This document shows positions 1 to 5,272 of a DNA stretch of 5,279 bases, one piece after another (the stretch's first letter is position 1; each line of letters starts with the position of its first letter). Position numbers and translations under genes: made by a program. The DNA is from Firmicutes bacterium CAG:882 (GTDB lineage: Bacteria; Bacillota; Clostridia; Lachnospirales; Lachnospiraceae): NCBI GenBank assembly GCA_000435595.1, contig FR895390.1, positions 1-5,279 on the forward strand, written 5' to 3'. The notes under the pieces are model-generated. The model had not been told where the DNA came from, ran no database searches, and worked only from the letters and a program-made list of their open reading frames with translations.

Positions 1-10
1 ATATAAAATC

Positions 11-56
11 GATGCTTCGCATCTCACCAGAAGCTTGGCTTTTAGCCAAGCTTCTG
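11..56. repeat. Two adjacent hairpins, possible palindromic intergenic element
   Basis: Two perfect inverted repeats lie side by side. The first is GATGC-TTC-GCATC (11-23), a 5-bp stem with a 3-base loop. The second is a 13-bp perfect stem (28-40 paired with 44-56, core AGAAGCTTGGCT) with a 3-base TTT loop. The second is not followed by a T-run on either strand, so it is not a classic terminator by itself. Read on the minus strand, the small hairpin is followed by a T-rich stretch (ATTTTATAT). Such compact hairpins in intergenic DNA can be palindromic repeats, RNA 3'-end stabilisers, or tandem terminators backing up the one at 69-94. The structure is seen directly; its role is unknown. Confidence 0.5.
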
Positions 57-58
57 TA

Positions 59-104
59 AAAAGAGTTCAACCCATCACCCAAAGGTAATGGGTTTTCTCT
101 TTTA
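59..104. terminator. Rho-independent terminator, probably bidirectional
   Basis: An 11-bp stem with one mismatch (69-79 with 84-94; AACCCATCACC against GGTAATGGGTT) encloses a CAAA loop. The stem can be extended by AAAAGAG (59-65) pairing with CTCTTTT (97-103). On the plus strand it runs into a T-rich tail (TTTTCTCTTTTATTTTAT). On the minus strand it is followed by a five-T run (CTCTTTTT). It sits 66 bases beyond the stop codon of the minus-strand rpn-like gene and could end that transcript as well as that of a plus-strand gene lying beyond the left edge. Confidence 0.75.
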
Positions 105-159
105 TTTTATAAATCACTCTATATTACCATATAAAAAGCGAAAATGGAAGAGTTTTCTG

Positions 160-381
160 CTATTCCATCTCCGTCTTCCACTTTTCAAGTTCCTTCACTC
201 CGACATCAATAATACTCGCGATTTTATCCAACGGCATATTTTCTTTCATAAGAGAACATGCCACCTTTCTCTTAGTCTGCTTCACGCCTTTTTCTATCCC
301 TTTTTCTATCCCCTGCTCTACTCCGGCTTCATACAACTTTCTGTCCTCTTCTTCCTTGTTATATTCAAATATACTGGTCAT
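160..381 (-). CDS. Possible intragenic C-terminal product of the rpn-like gene (RpnS-like)
   Basis: Within the rpn-like gene and in the same frame, the sequence GGAGGTTGAAATG places a near-consensus ribosome site (387-391) five bases before an ATG at 381. Initiation there would give 73 residues, starting MTSIFEYNKEEED and containing the GIEKG repeats and the final helical domain but no nuclease motifs. In E. coli rpn genes, a separately translated C-terminal protein (RpnS) is known to inhibit the full-length toxic nuclease, so the same design is plausible here. A weak TATAAA (431-436, minus) upstream could be an internal -10 box but has no convincing -35. The ribosome site also encodes Ser-Glu-Val-Glu, so protein constraint alone could have produced it. 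Treat as a candidate. Confidence 0.35.
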   Translation of the reverse strand: MTSIFEYNKEEEDRKLYEAGVEQGIEKGIEKGVKQTKRKVACSLMKENMPLDKIASIIDVGVKELEKWKTEME

Positions 382-1077
382 TTCAACCTCCGAACGATTC
401 TTCCGCAGAAAATCCTCAAGGATTCCTTCATTTATACAATGCTCTATCGCAAGCTTAACACCGTCATCCAATGAGCCTGTCTCCTGCTTATATTTTCGCA
501 CCAATGCCACATACTGTGCATATTCCTTAAGTGATTCGCACTGCTCCATCAGCTTTACATTCTTTCCATAATTCACATTTAACACTGTAACCCTAAGCTC
601 CAAAGCCGGCTCTTCCACACTCGTCATATATGAGTCTGACAACCTGTATTCGCTTACATCACCAATTTCTATATCTCCATTATAGAATACAACAAAATTA
701 GGTGTTGGCAGTTTTATAAGTGCAGATGAATACAACGACTTTAATTCAACAAGCTCACTGAACTCTGATGTAATGTAAAACAAATCCCTTAATGGCATAT
801 TCGGATTGACCGTTGACTGATGCTCATACAGATATATATTCATATTAAGCAAAAATGCAAGGTCATTCTTCATTCCCATATAAACTGCATTTTCAAGCGT
901 TACTATCTCCAGTTCATCAGCATTGTTATAGTTTTTCCCCGATACTGCATTATATAACTCAAGCAGTCTTTCCTTATCCGAAAAAAGCATTCTAAACACA
1001 GTATCCTTATACTTGCGGTTAACCTTAAGCTCCGCCATCTGCTCAATCTTTTCATTCCCATTGTTTTTTCTCATCAT
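160..1077 (-). CDS. Rpn/PDDEXK_2-family nuclease-like protein (putative transposase family)
   Basis: This 305-residue protein belongs by its look to the Rpn (recombination-promoting nuclease) / PD-(D/E)XK transposase-like family, common in Lachnospiraceae. Visible features are the N-terminal KYKDTVFRMLF segment (residues 22-32), the acidic active-site Asp in KNDLAF (Asp72), and the YLYEHQST strand (Glu85-x-Gln87), a Gln variant of the ExK motif. The family motif NPNMPLRDLFY follows at 91-101. The C-terminus is a charged helical region with EAGVEQGIEKGIEKG (250-264) and a small helix-turn-helix-like end. Family members are known as RecA-independent DNA nucleases, and in E. coli some act in phage defence; whether this one cuts DNA is inference. 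Translation is placed at ATG 1077 because AGGAGG lies 8 bases upstream; the open frame extends to 1134 without a ribosome site. It is monocistronic, with its own promoter at 1252-1280. No terminal inverted repeats suggest an insertion sequence. Confidence 0.85.
   Translation of the reverse strand: MMRKNNGNEKIEQMAELKVNRKYKDTVFRMLFSDKERLLELYNAVSGKNYNNADELEIVTLENAVYMGMKNDLAFLLNMNIYLYEHQSTVNPNMPLRDLFYITSEFSELVELKSLYSSALIKLPTPNFVVFYNGDIEIGDVSEYRLSDSYMTSVEEPALELRVTVLNVNYGKNVKLMEQCESLKEYAQYVALVRKYKQETGSLDDGVKLAIEHCINEGILEDFLRKNRSEVEMTSIFEYNKEEEDRKLYEAGVEQGIEKGIEKGVKQTKRKVACSLMKENMPLDKIASIIDVGVKELEKWKTEME
287..310 (-). repeat. In-frame 12-bp tandem repeat coding Gly-Ile-Glu-Lys
   Basis: The 12-base unit CCTTTTTCTATC (plus strand) occurs twice perfectly at 287-298 and 299-310, with a degenerate third copy next to it. 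Because the unit is four codons long, gain or loss of a copy changes the tail by four residues without a frameshift. The translated repeat sits in the charged helical linker before the last domain of the rpn-like protein. Confidence 0.8.
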
Positions 1078-1085
1078 TAATGATA

Positions 1086-1091
1086 CCTCCT
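1086..1091 (-). promoter_or_regulatory. Strong ribosome binding site deciding the rpn-like start
   Basis: On the minus strand a perfect AGGAGG lies 8 bases before ATG 1077 (11 bases before the adjacent ATG 1074). This argues against the longer open frame beginning at 1134, which would add 19 residues lacking family similarity. Confidence 0.85.
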
Positions 1092-1251
1092 GAATTTTAT
1101 GTGCAGAAGATATCTTCGCATAATAAGAACTCACTTATCCAATCGTCTTCTGCTTAATATTAGTGGAATAAAAGCATAGACTCATGAATATGTGATGGAA
1201 ACATAAACTCCCATTGAATTATAGAATTTTCAAGAAATATGCTTTGGTTAT

Positions 1252-1280
1252 ACTTTACCTCATGGTATCTTATTTGTCAA
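1252..1280 (-). promoter_or_regulatory. Housekeeping (sigma-A type) promoter for the rpn-like gene
   Basis: The minus strand carries a perfect TTGACA (-35, 1280-1275), a 17-base spacer and TAAAGT (-10, 1257-1252, four of six consensus bases). Transcription would start near 1245 and leave a leader of about 170 bases before ATG 1077. An overlapping TATAAC at 1252-1247 is too far from the -35 box to be preferred. Confidence 0.5.
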
Positions 1281-1330
1281 CACAATATTTATCGAATAAT
1301 CCGTATTAAAAATAAAGAAGAGCCCTGATT

Positions 1331-1435
1331 TCACTCAGAAGCGTTAAATGTTACACTAACACCTGCACTGTAATCTCCTGCCGATACTGTAAGGTTAAAT
1401 GCCTTAATAACTGATGTAGAATGCTTCAATACATT
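1331..1435 (-). pseudogene. Possible remnant of a surface-protein gene (C-terminal fragment)
   Basis: Between in-frame stops at 1436-1438 and 1331-1333, the minus strand has 34 open codons whose translation ends LTVSAGDYSAGVSVTFNASE. The alternating pattern G-x-Y-x-A-x-V-x-V-T-F is typical of the last beta strands of secreted bacterial surface or pilin-like proteins. Reading further upstream in the same frame, beyond the TGA at 1436-1438, gives ten more open codons (SAKSLKSAFV) before a TAA. There is no start codon or ribosome site, so it is not an intact gene. It may be the decayed tail of a lost gene, or chance. The family link is pattern recognition only. Confidence 0.35.
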
Positions 1436-1527
1436 TCACACAAATGCCGATTTCAGTGATTTCGCAGATTAAGGTAATCCATGAATATTTTAGACATGAT
1501 ATAACTTAAGTTAAAGTAATAATTAAT

Positions 1528-1584
1528 GACCGCTCGAATTTGATTCCGATTTATATAGAATGGAACTCGAGCGGTCTGTTGTTT
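1528..1584 (+). terminator. Long hairpin with U-rich tail upstream of tyrA (terminator or attenuator)
   Basis: A perfect 10-bp stem, GACCGCTCGA (1528-1537) with TCGAGCGGTC (1567-1576), closes a 29-base interior. That interior can itself pair weakly (TTCC 1544-1547 with GGAA 1562-1565). The plus-strand 3' side continues TGTTGTTT, a moderate U-tract, so termination on the plus strand is more likely than on the minus strand. It lies just before the tyrA promoter. It could insulate tyrA from upstream transcripts, or attenuate a longer tyrA transcript if a promoter exists further upstream. No plus-strand gene ends nearby that would need it. Confidence 0.55.
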
Positions 1585-1593
1585 AAAAAAAGC

Positions 1594-1622
1594 TTGTGTT
1601 TTAATTTTATGTATCATATGAT
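1594..1622 (+). promoter_or_regulatory. Probable promoter of tyrA
   Basis: TTGTGT (1594-1599), a 17-base spacer and TATGAT (1617-1622) form a sigma-A-type promoter, with initiation expected near 1629 and a leader of about 30 bases. A perfect TATAAT at 1627-1632 offers an alternative -10 box, with only a poor -35 (TTTTAT, 1605-1610). The choice between them is not settled by the sequence. Confidence 0.5.
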
Positions 1623-1659
1623 AAGATATAATAAATAGTATGAAGGGAACATCTGAACA

Positions 1660-2742
1660 ATGAACACTCTTACAGTTGGTTTTATAGGCATCGGTCTTAT
1701 CGGCGGTTCCATCGCAAAGGTGTTAAAGAAGAACCGACCTGACATATATACAATCGCATACAACAGAAGTGAGGCTCCTCTTAAGCAGGCTGTAGCGGAC
1801 GGCGTAATTGACAAGGCATCTGACATTGATGAGAATTTTCTTGCCTGTGACTTCATTTTTTTATGCACCCCTGTCGAATATAATTCGATATATCTTAAGA
1901 AGCTTATGCCATTCATAAAGAAAGGCTGCATAGTAACCGATGTCGGAAGCGTGAAAGGCTACATACACAGCACTGTCGAACAGCTCGGGCTTGAGGAATG
2001 CTTCATAGGAGGCCATCCTATGGCAGGCTCCGAGAAAACCGGCTATGCCAATGCCTCTGACATCCTGCTTGAGAACGCGTTCTACGCAATCACCCCAACC
2101 AGGGCAACCACTCAGGACATGCTGGCAAGATACATAGAACTTGTAAAGCTCACAGGTGCCATTCCTGTTGTCCTCGAACCTGAGCACCACGACTACAGTG
2201 TTGCCGGAATAAGCCATGTGCCGCACATCATAGCCGCATCGCTTGTCAACCTCATCAAGCATTCCGATGACGCGAACGGAACGATGAAGCTGCTCGCCGC
2301 GGGAGGTTTTAAGGACATAACAAGAATAGCATCCTCCTCCCCTGAAATGTGGGAACAGATATGTGCCACCAACACTGATGCGATAGTCAGGCTGCTCGGA
2401 GATTACATTGAGTACCTCTCCACCATAAAGGATATTATCAATTCAAAAGACCATGCCGCGCTCAATGCATTTTTTGACGAGGCAAGACAGTACCGCAACT
2501 CAGTTGCAGACGGCAAACGCGGTCCAATCATCAAGGAGCATATCGTATATTGCAGCATTCAGGATAAAGAAGGAGCTCTTCTTGATGTCATAAGCCGTCT
2601 CACGGCATCTCACATAAGCATAAAGAACCTCGCCATCGTAAACAACAGGGACAGCGAGGACGGTGCGTTAAAGATTCTGTTCAACAACGAGCTTGACAGA
2701 CTTGCCGCCATCAATGTGCTCGGTGACAGTGTTGTGTCATAG
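1660..2742 (+). CDS. tyrA: Prephenate dehydrogenase with C-terminal ACT domain
   Basis: The 360-residue cytoplasmic enzyme oxidatively decarboxylates prephenate to 4-hydroxyphenylpyruvate with NAD(P)+, the committed step to tyrosine. The N-terminus is a Rossmann fold with GFIGIGLIGGS (residues 7-17). Next come the T-D-V-G-S-V-K motif (93-99), the catalytic-His motif GGHPMAGSEKTGY (117-129, His119), the HDYSVAGISHVPH segment (177-189, His186) and AAGGFKDITRIASSSPEMW (213-231), the helical dimerisation domain. Residues about 293-360 form an ACT domain (EHIVYCSIQDKEGALLDVIS), which in Firmicute TyrA enzymes usually gives tyrosine feedback inhibition. Length and motifs are complete. ATG 1660 is preceded by a modest GAAGGG (1642-1647), 12 bases away. 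The gene appears monocistronic and converges on spoIIP; no other aromatic-pathway gene is in view. Confidence 0.95.
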   Translation: MNTLTVGFIGIGLIGGSIAKVLKKNRPDIYTIAYNRSEAPLKQAVADGVIDKASDIDENFLACDFIFLCTPVEYNSIYLKKLMPFIKKGCIVTDVGSVKGYIHSTVEQLGLEECFIGGHPMAGSEKTGYANASDILLENAFYAITPTRATTQDMLARYIELVKLTGAIPVVLEPEHHDYSVAGISHVPHIIAASLVNLIKHSDDANGTMKLLAAGGFKDITRIASSSPEMWEQICATNTDAIVRLLGDYIEYLSTIKDIINSKDHAALNAFFDEARQYRNSVADGKRGPIIKEHIVYCSIQDKEGALLDVISRLTASHISIKNLAIVNNRDSEDGALKILFNNELDRLAAINVLGDSVVS

Positions 2743-2777
2743 CTTTTGCAATATTTTTTCACAGCTTCTTTTTGTTT

Positions 2778-4079
2778 TTACTGCTTAATTATCTTTTCGC
2801 CGGATAGTTCTCTTGCTATCAGCTCCGAGAGGGGTTCCATTGCATTTATGACCTCCTCGAAGCTGTTAGTCTGGGCTCCTGCCTCAATCAGCATACTTCT
2901 TCTGCACAAGTGAAGATTATATCTGTATGCTTCTATATATATACATCTGAAAAAATCCGGATAATACATCTTTCCAAGCAGATACATCTGATATGTAAGC
3001 GCAAGATTATCCTCAAGATACGGATTGTACAGATAATCTATATTTCCCTGATTTTTTGAATAACTTATACCGTTAAAGAGCATCACCTTAGCCGTCGGTT
3101 TTCCGTCTATGTCCGTCACAAAATGAAGGCTCTCATTTACTCCATCCCTATGTAAATCAATAACCATATCAATCTCCGGATGTTCATTTACGATAGCTCC
3201 AATCTCCTCCTGCGCATAGGTGTACGCCTTGCCCCTGTCAAGGTTTCCGTCAAGCATATCAAATGCGGTGGTAACATGAATCACTTCATAACCATACTTT
3301 TCCTTAAGCAGCTTTTCAAGGTAATCCCCCACCTGCACTATCGTCATATTGTCTCCCGTCGAATCGGCAAATGCCTCCTGTGAATGTGTGTGATATATGA
3401 GAATGCATGGCGTCTTTCCATTCACTGACAAGTCATTTTTCAAAAACTCGTCAGGCTTTAAAATATTATTTAAAAGAGCCGTGTGGGAAGGAATAACGTA
3501 AAAGCTGTCATGAACAAAATTGTAATCCGCCAAGGCTTCATATTCATACGGAACTATTCCCGTCGCCAAAGGTACTGCACTCACGCTGCTGCTTTGCGAA
3601 TCCGCATCAGGAATCTCACCCTGTTCTTCCGGATCGCTCTCCGTCACATCATTTGTTACAATATTTTCACTCTCAGCACTTTGACTTTCTCCCTCCGTAT
3701 TTTCAGTGCTCTCATCTTCTTCAACATTGCCGTCACTTTCCGTACAAAATTCCATATAGAGCGAATCACCTGCTGTCGGAACGTATACATCCACGTCACC
3801 GGCTGTAGTATCAGCCTTCGCCAGAAACCTTACAATAGGAAAAATATTGCCAAACACGATAACCGCCGGCTGCGTATCAGTATCATAATAGTAGAGAGGC
3901 TTCTCATAAAATTCAGCCGGACAGAACGTGTTTAATGCTATTTTACAGCACGTCGCCAGCACATACCTTTTAAGTCCCGCCTGCTGCAGGCACAAAAAAA
4001 GCACAATAATACAGCTTGTCAGAACCATATACATTATGCCCCTTTTGAATCTTCCTCTACCCACAATCAACATCCGCAC
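2778..4079 (-). CDS. spoIIP: Stage II sporulation protein P (engulfment peptidoglycan hydrolase)
   Basis: SpoIIP is the amidase/endopeptidase of the SpoIID-SpoIIM-SpoIIP complex that thins septal peptidoglycan and drives engulfment of the forespore. The 433-residue frame has a basic N-terminus (RGRFKRG), one membrane segment at about residues 15-32, and an acidic Ser/Glu/Asp-rich linker (about 112-167). The catalytic domain follows (about 190-427). Its family motifs are IYHTHSQEAF (228-237, with His230, His232 and Glu235 as metal or catalytic candidates), DLHRDG (308-313, His310) and RRSMLIEAGAQTNSFEE (393-409, Glu399). The start is uncertain: GTG 4079 and ATG 4073 lack a ribosome site, whereas AAGGGG (4039-4044) precedes ATGs at 4034 and 4028. 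The basic residues before the membrane segment favour an upstream start. It follows gpr by 78 bases, probably as an operon, with no clear terminator between. Confidence 0.92.
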   Translation of the reverse strand: MRMLIVGRGRFKRGIMYMVLTSCIIVLFLCLQQAGLKRYVLATCCKIALNTFCPAEFYEKPLYYYDTDTQPAVIVFGNIFPIVRFLAKADTTAGDVDVYVPTAGDSLYMEFCTESDGNVEEDESTENTEGESQSAESENIVTNDVTESDPEEQGEIPDADSQSSSVSAVPLATGIVPYEYEALADYNFVHDSFYVIPSHTALLNNILKPDEFLKNDLSVNGKTPCILIYHTHSQEAFADSTGDNMTIVQVGDYLEKLLKEKYGYEVIHVTTAFDMLDGNLDRGKAYTYAQEEIGAIVNEHPEIDMVIDLHRDGVNESLHFVTDIDGKPTAKVMLFNGISYSKNQGNIDYLYNPYLEDNLALTYQMYLLGKMYYPDFFRCIYIEAYRYNLHLCRRSMLIEAGAQTNSFEEVINAMEPLSELIARELSGEKIIKQ

Positions 4080-4157
4080 ATCAGCTTTATTGCAGTATAT
4101 TCGTTGTCAGTGTAAAAGATGTTTCAATATTTTTTTACAGACCCACAGGTTGATTTT

Positions 4158-5078
4158 TTATGAGCTCATCGAGATGTTTATTGCCTCTGAAATCGTGTAG
4201 CTTATCCTCTTTACCATCTCGTCCACATCCTTTGGCGTCACATACATCTGATACATATTCTGCGGTATAAAATCCCGCACAACCTGTTTTCTTTCAGAAT
4301 AGTCCATGCTGTCTAAAAGTCCTTCAAGTGCATCTCCGACTATCGTTGCTGCATCCACAACCGTCGGAACTCCTATTGCTATCACGGGCACTCCCATATT
4401 GTTATTATCTATGGCATTCCTGTGATTTCCCACTCCTGAGCCCGGCATAATCCCGGTGTCAGTAAGCTGTATCGTACATGCAAGCCTCGCCGTGCTCCTG
4501 GCTGCAAGGGCATCTATCGCAATTATACAGTCAGGCTTTGCCGTCCTCACTATTCCTTTTAATATATCAGCCGTCTCCATCCCCGTCTGTGCCATAACCC
4601 CCGGAGCTATTGCGCTCACATACGCAAACCTCTCATCTGCATCCGACACTCCATTTTCACCTGCCACACCGACGCTGTCAGTGATATCAAGATTGTTTAC
4701 CACATATGGACCAAGTGCATCCGGCGTAGCCTCACGATTACCAAGCCCTGCTACAAGAATATGATATGGAGGCTCTTTCTGCATATTTTTTATGAGCGTC
4801 TTTTTAATGTACCCCGCCAGAAATTCCGAAACGCCTCTGTGATACCCTCCGTCATTCTCCGACAAAGAGACTGTCTCAAATGTGTAATATACACCTTTTG
4901 CACGCTTCATATTCTTCTCACCCAATGCATTTAATATCTCAAGCCTGCTTATCGTGATTCCCGTCTTTTCATCCTTCTTCTCATCAAAAATCACCCCTCT
5001 GAGCTTTCCATCCTCATCTAAGCTTTCTTTTGTCTCAAGAGCAAGGTCCGTCCTCACGTTTAAGTTGAATTTATTCAC
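4158..5078 (-). CDS. gpr: Germination protease Gpr (spore protease, peptidase family A25)
   Basis: Gpr cleaves the DNA-protecting alpha/beta-type small acid-soluble proteins in the spore core at germination, releasing DNA and amino acids. It is made as a zymogen in the forespore and self-processes near its N-terminus. The 306-residue protein has the conserved N-terminal VRTDLALE (residues 8-15, the region of propeptide processing in Bacillus), GLGNREATPDALGP (111-124, Asp120), APGVMAQTGMET (158-169), IAIDALAARS (186-195, Asp189) and GIMPGSGVGNHR (209-220). Asp120 and Asp189 match the two aspartates proposed as catalytic in the Bacillus enzyme. It is shorter than Bacillus Gpr (about 370 residues), as is usual in Clostridia. 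Translation starts at GTG 5078, supported by GGAG (5086-5089) seven bases upstream. It precedes spoIIP in a conserved pair. Confidence 0.95.
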   Translation of the reverse strand: MNKFNLNVRTDLALETKESLDEDGKLRGVIFDEKKDEKTGITISRLEILNALGEKNMKRAKGVYYTFETVSLSENDGGYHRGVSEFLAGYIKKTLIKNMQKEPPYHILVAGLGNREATPDALGPYVVNNLDITDSVGVAGENGVSDADERFAYVSAIAPGVMAQTGMETADILKGIVRTAKPDCIIAIDALAARSTARLACTIQLTDTGIMPGSGVGNHRNAIDNNNMGVPVIAIGVPTVVDAATIVGDALEGLLDSMDYSERKQVVRDFIPQNMYQMYVTPKDVDEMVKRISYTISEAINISMSS

Positions 5079-5097
5079 TATTTTTCTCCAATCGTAC

Positions 5098-5126
5098 TAT
5101 AATGATTTGGTGTGATAATACTATTT
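5098..5126 (-). promoter_or_regulatory. Candidate forespore (sigma-F/G type) promoter of gpr
   Basis: On the minus strand CATTATA (5104-5098) fits the sigma-G -10 pattern CATnnTA. Seventeen bases upstream is AAATA (5126-5122), matching four of five positions of the GHATR -35 pattern. Forespore control is the known mode for gpr in Bacillus. The distance to the GTG start is short and would leave a leader of only about 13 bases, which weakens the call. Confidence 0.35.
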
Positions 5127-5157
5127 CCAAATTTTATAAAAAAATACATAACAGCAC

Positions 5158-5186
5158 TTGACAATCCTGATTTCGTGGTCTATACT
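5158..5186 (+). promoter_or_regulatory. Strong sigma-A promoter for the gene beyond the right edge
   Basis: A perfect TTGACA (5158-5163), an exact 17-base spacer and TATACT (5181-5186, five of six consensus) form the best promoter in the window. Transcription would start near 5193, giving a leader of about 85 bases. Such strength suits a highly expressed gene; by comparison with the Bacillus gpr locus this could be rpsT, but the coding sequence is outside the window. Confidence 0.8.
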
Positions 5187-5214
5187 ATTCGAGTATGTTT
5201 ACATTAGTACCACC

Positions 5215-5236
5215 GTGTCTGTTCTGATGTAGACAC
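5215..5236 (+). promoter_or_regulatory. Leader hairpin of the off-edge gene
   Basis: GTGTCT (5215-5220) and AGACAC (5231-5236) form a 6-bp stem with a 10-base loop in the leader transcribed from the promoter at 5158-5186. There is no U-run directly after it, so it is not a terminator. It could be a protein-binding or stabilising structure. Confidence 0.4.
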
Positions 5237-5266
5237 TTATACTTAGAATATTTTTATATACTATTT

Positions 5267-5272
5267 GGAGGT
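5267..5272 (+). promoter_or_regulatory. Ribosome binding site for a gene starting at or just past the right edge
   Basis: GGAGGT is followed by only seven bases (GTACTTA) before the window ends, so the start codon of a plus-strand gene should lie at 5279 or immediately after. No coding sequence is visible, and the identity of the gene is inference only. Confidence 0.75.

Larger units (their letters stand above)
1078..1659. other. Intergenic region without an intact gene
   Basis: This divergent gap between the rpn-like gene and tyrA is AT-rich. It holds the rpn promoter and a leader of roughly 170 bases (minus), a short decayed coding-like stretch (1331-1435, minus), a 12-bp palindrome TAACTTAAGTTA (1502-1513), a long hairpin with a U-rich tail (1528-1584), and the tyrA promoter (1594-1622). 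I saw no tRNA, riboswitch or intact small gene with a ribosome site in the remainder. Confidence 0.7.

Noticed and set aside
1078..1134. Longer N-terminus for the rpn-like protein starting at 1134
   Set aside because: No ribosome site precedes it, whereas AGGAGG sits inside this stretch at the correct distance from ATG 1077.
1..1330. The rpn-like gene as part of an insertion sequence
   Set aside because: No matching terminal inverted repeats or target-site duplications flank it, and the PDDEXK_2 'transposase' label is a family name rather than evidence of an element.
1135..1584. T-box riboswitch upstream of tyrA, suggested by TGGAAC followed by a terminator-like hairpin
   Set aside because: The TGGAAC lies inside the hairpin itself, there is no full T-box consensus, and no Stem I or specifier loop could be made out upstream.
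2724..2739. Small hairpin TGACA-GTGTTG-TGTCA at the end of tyrA followed by four T
   Set aside because: The stem is only 5 bp and the T-run is short; too weak to call a terminator.
3483..3935. Plus-strand open frame of 150 codons opposite spoIIP
   Set aside because: It is antisense to a complete, motif-bearing gene, has no ribosome site and no recognisable domain. The same applies to the other overlapping frames at 88-474, 1861-2262 (minus), 3928-4200 and 4456-4764.
4080..4157. Separate mother-cell (sigma-E) promoter or a terminator between gpr and spoIIP
   Set aside because: An AAATATT element is present but no acceptable -10 follows at the right spacing. The TGTAAAA/TTTTACA stem is AT-only with a long loop.
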